NCBI GenBank assembly: GCA_903863295.1
Contig: CAIPBM010000106.1
Location: 31,552 to 95,551 of the forward strand
Direction of reading: 5' to 3'
Source: an uncultured Verrucomicrobiota bacterium
GTDB taxonomy: Bacteria; Verrucomicrobiota; Verrucomicrobiia; Methylacidiphilales; UBA1321
DNA: 64,000 nt
Shown: piece by piece, positions 53,690 to 61,519 of the stretch
How positions within the stretch are numbered: position 1 is the stretch's first letter
Layout: each line of letters opens with the position of its first letter
Notes under the pieces: generated by a model
Seen by the model: the letters and a program-made list of their open reading frames with translations, nothing else
What the model was told of the DNA's origin: nothing
The model's database searches: none
Made by a program: the position numbers and the translations under genes

Positions 53690-54781
53690 TCACATCAACC
53701 CCAGCGATAGCTGTAATCCGTCCGGCCTGCGGAAATGTTCCGTCCTCAAGTCGCGCGATTTGCCATTGAAGCCCAGTCGTTCGCGGAAAACATGAAACAT
53801 CTGCCGGACCTGCTCCGCATACGGCCCTTCGCCGCGCATGCGGGTCGCGAAATCGCTCACGTTCAGCTTGCCTCCGCGTACGGACCGGACCGTGCCTAAA
53901 ATCCGTTCCAGTTTCTCCGGGAAATTCGTCTTCAGCCATTCCTGAAAAACATCCTTCACGCCGTACGGCAGCCGCAGCATCGTGTAGCCCGCCGAACTCG
54001 CCCCCGCCGCGCGGGCTGCCTCCAGCACCGACGGAATCTCGCGATCGTTCAGACCCGGAATGATCGGCGCCACCAGCACTCCGACCGGCACGCCCGCCTT
54101 GGCCAGCATCTCCACCGCCCGCAACCGATGCGAAGGCCGGCTCGCCCGTGGCTCCATTTTCGCGGCCAGATCCGTGTTCAGCGTCGTGATCGAAATGAAG
54201 ACCTGCACCGCATCATAGGTGGCGAGTTCTTTCAGCAAATCGATATCGCGCGTGACGAGAAAATTCTTGGTGACTAGCGAGACGGGATGGCGGAATTCCG
54301 CCAGGACTTCCAGGCAGGCGCGGGTGATCCGGAAATGACGCTCCGCCGGTTGATAGCAATCGGTCACGCCGCTCATCGCCAGTGGCTCAGGAACATACTT
54401 TGGATTAGAGAGCTCCCGTCGCAGCAATTCCGCCGCACGCTTTTTCACCATGATCTTCGTCTCGAATTCGAGTCCCGCCGAAAACCCCAGATACTCATGA
54501 TAAGGCCGCGCGTAACAATAGGCGCATCCATGCTCGCAGCCGCGATAGGGATTAATTCCTGCGCTGAATCCAATATCTGGACTCTCGTTGCGCGAGATGA
54601 TCGTTTCGCTCGCATCTTCCAGGAAGATCGTCTTCGGGCTGGGCAGGGCTTCACCCTCTGCAGAGGGATCGTGCTGCACGACATCCGGATCAAGATCCAT
54701 GACCAGCTTCTCAAACCGGTTCGGCAAATCACGAACCGCACCACGTCCGGTGCGATTTTTGGATTCCAGAAACCTCGACAT
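53690..54781 (-). CDS. PA0069-type radical SAM protein
   Basis: A 363-residue iron-sulfur enzyme. The radical SAM motif is GCEHGCAYCYAR, a C-x3-C-x2-C sequence that binds the 4Fe-4S cluster, and the surrounding NPYRGCEHG... is shared with spore photoproduct lyase-like proteins. Further blocks are SGVTDCYQPAE, VTKNFLVTRDIDLL and LVAPIIPGLND. This is the PA0069/Rv2578c subfamily, widely conserved and of unknown substrate. An extended N-terminus (~45 residues: SKNRTGRGAVRDLPNRFE) is normal for the subfamily. It stands alone, divergent from nnr across a 108-bp AT-rich spacer. Confidence 0.88.
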   Translation of the reverse strand: MSRFLESKNRTGRGAVRDLPNRFEKLVMDLDPDVVQHDPSAEGEALPSPKTIFLEDASETIISRNESPDIGFSAGINPYRGCEHGCAYCYARPYHEYLGFSAGLEFETKIMVKKRAAELLRRELSNPKYVPEPLAMSGVTDCYQPAERHFRITRACLEVLAEFRHPVSLVTKNFLVTRDIDLLKELATYDAVQVFISITTLNTDLAAKMEPRASRPSHRLRAVEMLAKAGVPVGVLVAPIIPGLNDREIPSVLEAARAAGASSAGYTMLRLPYGVKDVFQEWLKTNFPEKLERILGTVRSVRGGKLNVSDFATRMRGEGPYAEQVRQMFHVFRERLGFNGKSRDLRTEHFRRPDGLQLSLGLM

Positions 54782-54889
54782 AATGTTATTATACGGGCGT
54801 ATATCAATAAATCAAGTCCTATCCGCAAACTGGTCGACTTCATCTCAAGTGGCTATCTCTTCGTTTCCGGGTAACTTAAAGCAGATCTC

Positions 54890-56443
54890 ATGAATATCCT
54901 CTCATCCCAGGAAATGTTGGCCCGTGAAGACGAGGCCTTTCGCTCCGGTCTGACCGCAGCGGCTCTCATGGAAGCCGCCGGAGAGGCGATGGCCCGGCGG
55001 ATTGTGCGGCTTTACCCGCTCGCGGCTGAATTTCTTGTCCTCGCCGGTAAGGGCAACAATGGCGGCGATGGATTGGTCGTCGCGCGACATCTGGCTTCGA
55101 GCGGAAAGCAGGTGCGACTCGCCCTCGCCATAGCAGAAGATCAACTCGGCGAACTCCCCGTCGCGCAGCTTCAGCGCTTGCGCACCGTTTACCCCAGCTT
55201 TCCCGTTGAGCCATGGAGCGGCCAGCTCGTTTTTCCCTCCAGCGATGGTGTGGTGATCGATGCACTCCTTGGCCTTCAGGCTCAGGGAGCCCTGCGCGGG
55301 GTACTGGCGGAGATCGTCGCGAAACTGAACGCCGCGCGCGCCCGGAATTTCTTCCGCACCGTGGCACTCGACCTGCCTTCCGGCCTCGCCGCTTATGCGG
55401 AAGGAACCGCGCCGGAAGACCGCGACGTCGCGGTGATGGCGGATGTCACGCTGGCGGTGGGTTATGCCAAGGAAGTGCTCTGCCGCGAGGCACTGGCGGG
55501 TTGGGTGGGGCGACTTGAGGTGGTTCCATGGAGCGGGGAAGAAACTGCTTCGGCCTCGCGTCAGGTCTTGGTGCCGCAGGAATTGGCCCACCTGCTGCCG
55601 CGTCGCAACGCGCTTTCGTTCAAGGGTGATTACGGGCGTCTGGTCATCATCGCAGGCAGTCCCGGATTCAGTGGAGCAGCGACGCTTTGTGCCCAGGCGG
55701 CCCAGGCCATGGGCACGGGACTGCTTTCCATTGTGACGCGGCCGGAGTCGGTTGACGCCGTAACTGCGCACGCGCCCCCGGAGGCGATGGTCTCGGCTTG
55801 GCCGGATGGTGAAGTGTCTCCCATCGTCAGGAATGCAACGGCCATCGTGATCGGGCCTGGCCTGGGGGCGGATGAGGAAACGGTGAAGATGCTGCGCGCG
55901 GTGCTGGGGATCGGCTGTCCGGTGCTGATTGATGCGGATGGCCTGAATGTGGTGGCGAAGCATCTCGATCTCCTGCACGAAGCCAAGGGCCCCGTTCTGC
56001 TGACGCCCCACTCGGGCGAGATGGCCCGCTTGGTCGGTCGTAAGTTCAGTCCCGATGAACGCGAGGCCGTAGCGCACGCGTTCACGGATCATCATGCCGT
56101 GACGCTCGTGCTCAAGGGAACGCGGACGCTGGTGACTGCGCCGGGAGGGCCGTATTACATTAATACCACGGGCAACGCGGGCCTGAGCACGGGCGGTTCC
56201 GGCGATACGCTGAGTGGGATTCTGGGTGCGCTGCTTGCGCAGGGGCTGGTGCCACTTGATGCGGCCCGGCTCGGCGTCTGGCTGCACGGGCATGCGGCGG
56301 ATTTGTTGCTCGCCGAGCGTGGTTGCGAGGAGGGGATGACGCCGACGATGTTGAGCGCCCATCTCGGTGCGGCGCTGGTTTCCTTACGGGCGCAGGCGGT
56401 GGTGACGGACGGGCTGATTGAGCGGGCGAAGGCTCTGTTGTAG
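54890..56443 (+). CDS. nnr: Bifunctional NAD(P)H-hydrate epimerase / ADP-dependent NAD(P)H-hydrate dehydratase
   Basis: A 517-residue repair enzyme for damaged nicotinamide cofactors. The N-terminal half (~1-220) is the epimerase (YjeF_N) with EMLAREDEAF, LMEAAGEAMARRI, LAGKGNNGGDGLVVAR and a VIDALLGLQAQGALRG loop. The C-terminal half (~230-510) is the ribokinase-fold dehydratase with KGDYGRLVIIAGSPGFSGAA, LTPHSGEMARL, VLKGTRTLV and the ATP/ADP site NTTGNAGLSTGGSGDTLSGILGALLAQG. Length and domain order match E. coli Nnr (YjeF). It is the only gene on this strand in the stretch, and a family B repeat starts 18 bp after the stop. Confidence 0.95.
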   Translation: MNILSSQEMLAREDEAFRSGLTAAALMEAAGEAMARRIVRLYPLAAEFLVLAGKGNNGGDGLVVARHLASSGKQVRLALAIAEDQLGELPVAQLQRLRTVYPSFPVEPWSGQLVFPSSDGVVIDALLGLQAQGALRGVLAEIVAKLNAARARNFFRTVALDLPSGLAAYAEGTAPEDRDVAVMADVTLAVGYAKEVLCREALAGWVGRLEVVPWSGEETASASRQVLVPQELAHLLPRRNALSFKGDYGRLVIIAGSPGFSGAATLCAQAAQAMGTGLLSIVTRPESVDAVTAHAPPEAMVSAWPDGEVSPIVRNATAIVIGPGLGADEETVKMLRAVLGIGCPVLIDADGLNVVAKHLDLLHEAKGPVLLTPHSGEMARLVGRKFSPDEREAVAHAFTDHHAVTLVLKGTRTLVTAPGGPYYINTTGNAGLSTGGSGDTLSGILGALLAQGLVPLDAARLGVWLHGHAADLLLAERGCEEGMTPTMLSAHLGAALVSLRAQAVVTDGLIERAKALL

Positions 56444-56461
56444 CGGCCCTTGATTCGCAAT

Positions 56462-56567
56462 CCGTCATCCTGAGCTTGTCGAAGGATCAGCCCCAGGTGA
56501 TTTGAAAGTCCTCGGCGATTTTGGACGTGCACCGGAAGCTGATCCTTCGACAAGCTCAGGATGACGG
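56462..56567. repeat. Long inverted repeat element, family B copy 2 (overlaps glcF stop)
   Basis: The 30-base arms (56462-56491 and 56538-56567) are identical to copy 1 at 33461-33567. The right arm overlaps the 3' end of the convergent glcF gene, and the glcF stop codon (56556-56558) lies inside the arm. The last four glcF codons are therefore repeat-derived. It sits in the convergent gap between nnr and glcF. Confidence 0.9.
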
Positions 56568-57926
56568 AGTTGAAGAGCGGTAGGCCTCGGCCAGCAGGGA
56601 AACGGGATGGGTGACTTCGATCTTGGTGCCGCGGGCGGCGAGACCGTTTTGGATTTGGAGCAGGCAGCCCGGATTACCCGTGGCGACGATCCTGGCGCCG
56701 GTGGAGGCAATGTGGTCGAGCTTGCGCTGGAGAAGCTTGTCGGCCATCTCGGGCTGTATGAGATTGTAGATGCCCGCGCTGCCGCAGCACCACATCGATT
56801 CAGGTAGCGGCGCGAGATCAAGGCCCGGGATGCGCGCGAGAAGTTCGCGCGGCTGGGCGGTGATCTTCTGGCCGTGACAGAGATGGCAGGCATCGTGATA
56901 GGTCACGCGCGAGTCGGTCGGCGCTTTTTCCGGCGCGCGGAAGTCGATCTCGACCAGCCACTCGCTGATGTCCCGCACCTTCTCCGACCATTGCTTCGCG
57001 CGGGCCGCGTAGGTGGGATCGTCGTGGAGCAGGCGATCGAAATGCTTGAGGTGCGAGCCGCAGCCGGCGGCGTTGGTGATGATGGCGTCGAGATGGTCGA
57101 GATCGAAGTGATCGAGCAGGCGTCGCGCGTAGCCCTTGGCCATTTCATATTCGCCGTTGTGGGCATGGAGCGACCCGCAGCAGGCTTGGGACGGCGGGGT
57201 GATGACCGTGCAGCCATTGGCGCGAAGGACATCGGCGGTGTCGCGGTTGACGTCGCTGTAGATCAGGTCCTGCACGCAGCCGGTGAGGAGGCCGACGCGA
57301 TAGCTTGATTGGCCTTGGGTAGCCGCCGCTGTCCCTAGCGGCGGAGATGACGGACCGCCGCTAGGGACAGCGGCGGCTACCTCAGAAGGAGCTTCTTCTG
57401 CGGCGATGAGATCGGGAGAGAAATGGCGTTTGATGGTAGGCGTCTTGGCTTCAAGGCCCTGCAAGCCCTTCGGCAATAATTTCAGGAGACCGCTTTTGCG
57501 GACGAGACCTTGAAGGCCGGTCGCCTGATAGATCCAAAGCAGGCGACCGACGAATCGCAGGCGCCATTGCTGATGGAAAAGGACATCAAGAAGGACCCAG
57601 CGAAAGAGGCGTCGCGGTGCCGATTGCTGGCCCACGCTTCGCTCCGCCTCGGCCCGGGCCATCTCGAAAAGCTGGGTGTAATCGACGCCCGCCGGGCAGG
57701 CGGTCTCGCAGGCCAGACAGCCGAGGCAGAAATACATCTCATCAGAGAAAGCTTTCTTTGCCTCAAGCTGGCCATCGGCAATGGCGCGCATGAGCGCGAT
57801 GCGTCCGCGCGGGCTGTTGCGCTCGATCTTGGTCTCCATGTAAGTGGGGCAGGTCGGGAGGCACATGCCGCAATGCATGCACTGCTGCACCACGGAGTAA
57901 TCGAGGTCCTTGAGGTAACTCATCAT
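56556..57926 (-). CDS. glcF: Glycolate oxidase iron-sulfur subunit-like protein (GlcF)
   Basis: A 456-residue cytoplasmic electron-transfer subunit. Two 4Fe-4S motifs (CMHCGMCLPTCPTY and CLGCLACETACPAG) are in the first 100 residues. Two CCG cysteine-rich domains follow, with TPPSQACCGSLHAHNG and PESMWCCGSAGIYN. It should transfer electrons from a FAD subunit such as GlcD/GlcE, oxidising glycolate or a related 2-hydroxy acid, but no flavoprotein gene is adjacent. An in-frame palindromic repeat is inserted into the linker (~residues 185-205). Start: the ATG at 57926 is preferred; TTG 57932 and ATG 57923 are alternatives. The 3' end is shaped by a family B repeat. Confidence 0.88.
   Translation of the reverse strand: MMSYLKDLDYSVVQQCMHCGMCLPTCPTYMETKIERNSPRGRIALMRAIADGQLEAKKAFSDEMYFCLGCLACETACPAGVDYTQLFEMARAEAERSVGQQSAPRRLFRWVLLDVLFHQQWRLRFVGRLLWIYQATGLQGLVRKSGLLKLLPKGLQGLEAKTPTIKRHFSPDLIAAEEAPSEVAAAVPSGGPSSPPLGTAAATQGQSSYRVGLLTGCVQDLIYSDVNRDTADVLRANGCTVITPPSQACCGSLHAHNGEYEMAKGYARRLLDHFDLDHLDAIITNAAGCGSHLKHFDRLLHDDPTYAARAKQWSEKVRDISEWLVEIDFRAPEKAPTDSRVTYHDACHLCHGQKITAQPRELLARIPGLDLAPLPESMWCCGSAGIYNLIQPEMADKLLQRKLDHIASTGARIVATGNPGCLLQIQNGLAARGTKIEVTHPVSLLAEAYRSSTPSS
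57319..57380. repeat. Perfect palindrome inside glcF, family D
   Basis: Two perfectly complementary 26-base arms (57319-57344 and 57355-57380) flank a 10-base centre. The arms contain AGCCGCCGCTGTCCCTAGCG. It lies within the glcF coding region and is translated as a Pro/Gly/Ala-rich segment (VAAAVPSGGPSSPPLGTAAAT minus one end) in the linker before the CCG domains. It gives no frame loss or stop codon. The unusual perfection implies recent insertion of a mobile palindromic unit. Confidence 0.9.
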
Positions 57927-58017
57927 CTTCAAAGTGGCATCGGAATACGGCGAGACAAGCTGCTTTCTCGTGTTCCCGTGGAGTTGACAGATGTCAAACC
58001 GCTGCTTGCTTCAAGAC

Positions 58018-58476
58018 ATGAGTGAACTCGTCGCTGGTGCAAAAGCGCCTTCCTTTTCCGCGCCGGATCAATCTGGCAAAATCGTGTCCCTGTCCGATTT
58101 CAAGGGCAAAACCGTGGTGCTCTATTTCTATCCCAAGGACGATACACCCGGATGCACGACGGAGGCCTGCTCCTTCCGCGATGAACATTCGGTCTTCCAG
58201 AAAAAGGGCGCGGTCGTGCTGGGCGTCAGCCCGGACAGTCCCAAGAAGCACACCAAGTTCATCGAGAAATTCAGCCTCCCCTTCAGCCTGCTCGCCGATG
58301 AAGACCACAAGATTTCCGAGGCCTACCAGGTCTGGGTGGAAAAGAGCATGTACGGAAAGAAATACATGGGCGTGGAGCGCAGCACCTTCGTCATCGGCCC
58401 GGACGGCAAGCTCAAGGCGGTCTACCGCAAGGTCAAACCAGCGGAGCATACGGCCGAGGTGCTGGCGGCTTTGTAA
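58018..58476 (+). CDS. bcp: Peroxiredoxin, BCP/PrxQ type
   Basis: A 152-residue thiol peroxidase reducing hydrogen peroxide and organic peroxides in the cytoplasm. The thioredoxin-like fold starts VAGAKAPSFSAPDQSGK. The peroxidatic cysteine is in DDTPGCTTEACSFRD, with the second cysteine five residues later, the arrangement of PrxQ resolving cysteines. The GVSPDSPKKHTKF block is family-typical. The ATG at 58018 (MSELVAG) is preferred over 57991, which gives an unusual nine-residue extension. It lies divergent from glcF; a family B repeat begins 33 bp after the stop. Confidence 0.92.
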   Translation: MSELVAGAKAPSFSAPDQSGKIVSLSDFKGKTVVLYFYPKDDTPGCTTEACSFRDEHSVFQKKGAVVLGVSPDSPKKHTKFIEKFSLPFSLLADEDHKISEAYQVWVEKSMYGKKYMGVERSTFVIGPDGKLKAVYRKVKPAEHTAEVLAAL

Positions 58477-58509
58477 GAAGTTTCCACGCAAGTTGTTCGC
58501 TGAAAAATT

Positions 58510-58614
58510 CCGTCATCCTTAGCTTGTCGACGGATCAGCTCCAGGTGATTGAGTCGTCATCGGCTAAGATTGAATGTGCAACGGAAGCTGATCCTTCGAC
58601 AAGCTCAGGATGAC
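58510..58614. repeat. Long inverted repeat element, family B copy 3
   Basis: Arms 58510-58539 and about 58587-58614 match the family B arms, with two substitutions in the left arm and a slightly shortened right end. It follows the peroxiredoxin gene and precedes the histidine kinase gene. With copies 1 and 2 it shows an element of about 105 bp whose arms are nearly constant while the centre varies more. Confidence 0.85.
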
Positions 58615-58719
58615 AAACCCTTGAAATCGAGATTCCCATAGAGCTCCATAAGCCGGTCATTTGACTTGCCGCCAGAGGATGGGCTTGTAACCATTCTTTT
58701 TTAGGCCGGATTGAGCTCC

Positions 58720-59901
58720 ATGGATTTTCTTGAGCAGCTTCTATCAACCACCGGATTCATGCCGCATGGGCATTGCTATGCGTGGGATTCCCGCCTCATC
58801 CTGCTCCATGTCGTGTCGGATGCGCTCATCGCGCTCGCCTATTATTCCATCCCGATCACGCTGATCTACTTTGTCCGCAAGCGGAAAGACTTGGTCTTTG
58901 ACTGGATGTTTGTCTGTTTCGCCATCTTTATCGTGGCTTGCGGGACGACCCACCTGATGGAAATCCTCAACATCTGGTATCCGTTTTACTGGCTGGCGGG
59001 AATCATCAAGGCGATCACGGCCATCACCTCGATCATCACCGCGATTCTGCTCATCCGGCTCGTACCCCGGGCGCTGGCCTTGCCCAGCCCGGAACAGTTG
59101 CGGCAGAGCAACGAGGCCTTGCAGAAAGAAATTCGCGAACGGGCTGCGGCCTTGGAGAAAATCAACTCACTCAATGCGGAACTGGTGAAGCAGACCCAAA
59201 AATTGGAAGAGGCCAACCAGGAACTCGAATCGTTTGGTTACTCCGTCTCGCACGATCTTCGCACGCCACTGAGACATATTAGCGGGTTTGCCGAGTTGTT
59301 GAGAGAGGAGTGCCCATCCTTGAACGAAAACGCGACCCGTTTCTTAAAGATCATCACCGATTCAACCAAGCAACTCGGCGTATTGATCGATAATCTTCTC
59401 GAGTTCTCGCGCATGGGCCGTGCCGCGATGAGTCCGCAATGGGTCGATACGCTGGCCTTGGTGGAGCAGGTCCGGCAGGAATTAGCCCAGGACGCGGCGG
59501 GGAGGGACATCCAGTGGAAGATCGACCCGCTCCCCAAGGTTTATGCTGACAAGACGCTCTTGAAGCTGGTTTGGATGAACCTGCTTGACAACGCGATCAA
59601 ATATACCCGGAACCGCGCTCCGGCGACCATTTCCATTGGCAGCAGGGATCTCGGCAGCGAATGGGAATTTTTCATCAAGGACAATGGCGCCGGGTTTGAC
59701 ATGAACCACGGCGACAGGCTCTTTGGCATTTTCCAGCGGTTGCACTCCAAGAACGAGTTCGAGGGGACGGGTATCGGCCTCGCCAACGTCCAGCGGATCG
59801 TCACCCGGCACGGCGGCCGGGCGCGGGCTGAAAGCGAAGTGGATTCCGGAGCGACGTTCTTTTTTACGCTGCCGAAGGGGCAGGGTGAAAGCGTAGCCTG
59901 A
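58720..59901 (+). CDS. Histidine kinase with ETR1-like ethylene-binding membrane domain
   Basis: A 393-residue sensor kinase. The first three membrane helices (~25-125) match the plant ethylene receptor ETR1: SDALIALAYYSIPITLIYFV and FIVACGTTHLMEI. The residues that bind copper and ethylene in ETR1 (Asp25, Tyr32, Ile35, Pro36, Cys65, His69) are all present as Asp34, Tyr41, Ile44, Pro45, Cys74 and His78. A coiled linker (~125-170) leads to the HisKA domain with SVSHDLRTPLRH, then the ATPase domain (NLLDNAIKYT, DNGAGFDM, GTGIGLANVQRI). No response regulator gene is adjacent. The first ATG after an in-frame TTG (58711) is used. Ligand sensing of ethylene is inferred, not shown. Confidence 0.9.
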   Translation: MDFLEQLLSTTGFMPHGHCYAWDSRLILLHVVSDALIALAYYSIPITLIYFVRKRKDLVFDWMFVCFAIFIVACGTTHLMEILNIWYPFYWLAGIIKAITAITSIITAILLIRLVPRALALPSPEQLRQSNEALQKEIRERAAALEKINSLNAELVKQTQKLEEANQELESFGYSVSHDLRTPLRHISGFAELLREECPSLNENATRFLKIITDSTKQLGVLIDNLLEFSRMGRAAMSPQWVDTLALVEQVRQELAQDAAGRDIQWKIDPLPKVYADKTLLKLVWMNLLDNAIKYTRNRAPATISIGSRDLGSEWEFFIKDNGAGFDMNHGDRLFGIFQRLHSKNEFEGTGIGLANVQRIVTRHGGRARAESEVDSGATFFFTLPKGQGESVA

Positions 59902-59934
59902 TTTTAGTGCCGAATCCAAAGCTCCTCACAATAG

Positions 59935-60293
59935 AGAAACTGGCATCCCTCCGGGATGCGGGCCTCTTGTGGCTTTGATCCGGTGGTATCACCCGCTGCG
60001 CGGGTTCAACCACCGGCTAGAGTGCTGGCAAGCCTACGGCTTGACGAAGGATGTTCACTTACAGTAGGTGTGAAAGTCTGGTGCCTTTCTCAAGCCAAAG
60101 GCTTGAAAGCATCGTAGCCGGTGGTTGAGTGAGGCGATACCACCGGAAAGACGACCAAATCGATCCCATCCCGAAGGGATGGCAGCTTGCGAGTCTAGAG
60201 TAAGACGTGAGACTGGCGTCCCTCCGGAATGCAGGGCCTACTAACGTGGATCTGGCGGTATCGACCATCGGCTAGGGTGCTGGCAAGCCTTGC
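59935..60293. repeat. Cluster of three dispersed repeats, family C
   Basis: This 466-bp gene-free region after the kinase gene holds three copies of one ~110-base repeat: 59940-60050 (plus), 60081-60186 (inverted) and 60212-60288 (plus, with an internal deletion). Each copy contains small nested palindromes: CATCCCTCCGGGATG, CCGGTGGT...ACCACCGG and CAAGCCTACGGCTTG. Copies 1 and 2 agree well in these but diverge between them. The rest of the gap shows nothing recognised; the last ~70 bp before 60368 are AT-rich. Confidence 0.8.
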
Positions 60294-60367
60294 GAATAGA
60301 CTAGGTGCAAGTAAAATAAATTGTTAAAAATATATCGAAAACTCGCAATCTGATTCGTGGGATTCGT

Positions 60368-60763
60368 GTGACTCGATACATATCAGACGTGATAAAACGA
60401 ATAATTCGCTTTGCCTCAGCGCTTTTAGCGTTTCTTGTGGCCGTTATAGCGGTCGGGTACCTTTTTTGGATCTTCGCTATTATCTGTTACTATGCATTCG
60501 GTGGCCTAATTGATAACCATGCTGGCGACAAGACGGCGAAGGCTTATGTAGAAAAAATTAAGTCCCCGTTAGAAAGCTTCCGTGAAGCCTCAGGGCATTA
60601 TCCAGATACTCTTCAGGAAGTAGCAAGTTTGCCTCCTCCTCCTCTTGGACTCACGTACAAACGTGAGCTTGGTCGATATCCGGGCAATCCTGACACCTAT
60701 CGGATTGATTACGATAGTTTGGATTATTGGAGCGGCTCGGGCCAGTGGTTTGACGATGAATAA
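60368..60763 (+). CDS. Hypothetical membrane protein
   Basis: A 131-residue protein starting from GTG (MTRYISDVIKRIIRF). One or two hydrophobic helices (ALLAFLVAVIAVGYLFWIFAIICYYAF, ~17-45) are followed by a polar part with the segment SFREASGHYPDTLQEVASLPPPP, then LTYKRELGRYPGNPDTYRIDYDSLDYWSGSGQW. That last pattern of a helix, a YP-turn and an aromatic C-terminal strand resembles the small globular domain behind many pseudopilin-like or type II secretion helper proteins, but no prepilin cleavage motif is present. It is AT-rich relative to neighbours, suggesting horizontal gain. No function is given. Confidence 0.55.
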   Translation: MTRYISDVIKRIIRFASALLAFLVAVIAVGYLFWIFAIICYYAFGGLIDNHAGDKTAKAYVEKIKSPLESFREASGHYPDTLQEVASLPPPPLGLTYKRELGRYPGNPDTYRIDYDSLDYWSGSGQWFDDE

Positions 60764-60837
60764 TAAGATCGAAGCCGGTACTTCAAAAAATCTTCAAAAA
60801 ATCTCTTGCACCCCACGGTGACTGTGGCATGATCCAA

Positions 60838-60982
60838 CTCCCCTGCAAAACGGGGGAGGCCTGTTTGAGTCGCGAAATGCGCTCCGCCGGACCTGAGTGA
60901 TGAGGAAGCGTGTGACGGCCAGAAAGTCGTCCTCCATGCGAGCTTCAAGAACTACGCACGCCATGATAATGGCGTGTTTTTG
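60838..60982 (+). ncRNA. Candidate structured RNA upstream of the str operon
   Basis: A non-coding stretch with a possible promoter (TTGCAC at 60806-60811 and CATGAT at 60828-60833, 16 bp apart) and a strong terminator at its 3' end. It has a 5' hairpin (CTCCCC/GGGGAG, 60838-60858), then CGCGAAATGCGCTCCGCCGG and a central section with AGTGATGAGGAAGCGTG. The CCCCTG and GCGCTCCGC stretches are reminiscent of 6S RNA, but this is not established. It could instead be a leader or an unrelated small RNA. No open frame spans it convincingly. Confidence 0.35.
60957..60982 (+). terminator. Rho-independent terminator
   Basis: A perfect 8-bp stem CACGCCAT/ATGGCGTG (60957-60964, 60969-60976) with a four-base loop is followed by five T residues (60977-60981). 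It ends the transcript coming from the candidate RNA region and isolates it from rpsL, whose start is about 80 bp downstream. Confidence 0.75.
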
Positions 60983-61063
60983 TTTCTGAAGCCCGGGTGG
61001 GCACACGTCTCCGCGCCACCCAAAACCTAGATTTAGACAGATTTAACCCAACCAGAAATACGG

Positions 61064-61498
61064 ATGCCCACGATTAACCAATTGGTCCGCAAAGGACGCA
61101 GCAAAGTCGTCGTCAAGACGAAGTCGCCCGCGCTAAAAGGCGCGCCGCAACGCCGCGGCGTTTGCGTGCAGGTCATGACCCGCACGCCCAAGAAGCCGAA
61201 TTCCGCCTTGCGTAAAGTCGCCAAGGTGCGTCTCACCAACGGCCAGGAAGTCATCGCCTACATCCCGGGTGAAGGCCACAATCTGCAGGAACACTCCATC
61301 GTCCTCGTCCGCGGCGGTCGCGTGAAGGATTTGCCGGGTGTCCGTTACCATATCGTGCGCGGCACGCTCGACGCCCTCGGCGCCGCTGGCCCCAGCAATA
61401 CGAACAAGCTGACCCGCAACGTTTCCCGTTCCAAATACGGGGTCAAGAAACCCAAGCCCGGCGCCGCCGCGGCTGCTCCTGCCAAAGGCAAGAAATAA
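61064..61498 (+). CDS. rpsL: 30S ribosomal protein S12
   Basis: A 144-residue ribosomal protein of the decoding centre, the first gene of the str operon. It begins [12 protein letters not shown], includes the near-invariant [20 protein letters not shown] with the lysine where streptomycin resistance mutations arise, and [17 protein letters not shown] Lys/Ala-rich C-terminal tail ([16 protein letters not shown]) is longer than in E. coli. The 80 bp before the start have no evident Shine-Dalgarno sequence. It is followed by rpsG after 21 bp. Confidence 0.97.
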   Translation: MPTINQLVRKGRSKVVVKTKSPALKGAPQRRGVCVQVMTRTPKKPNSALRKVAKVRLTNGQEVIAYIPGEGHNLQEHSIVLVRGGRVKDLPGVRYHIVRGTLDALGAAGPSNTNKLTRNVSRSKYGVKKPKPGAAAAAPAKGKK

Positions 61499-61519
61499 TC
61501 CTCTTAACCAACTGATACT

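Noticed and set aside
54902..56362. A 486-codon minus-strand frame opposite nnr
   Set aside because: nnr is unmistakable on the other strand; the shadow product lacks family features.
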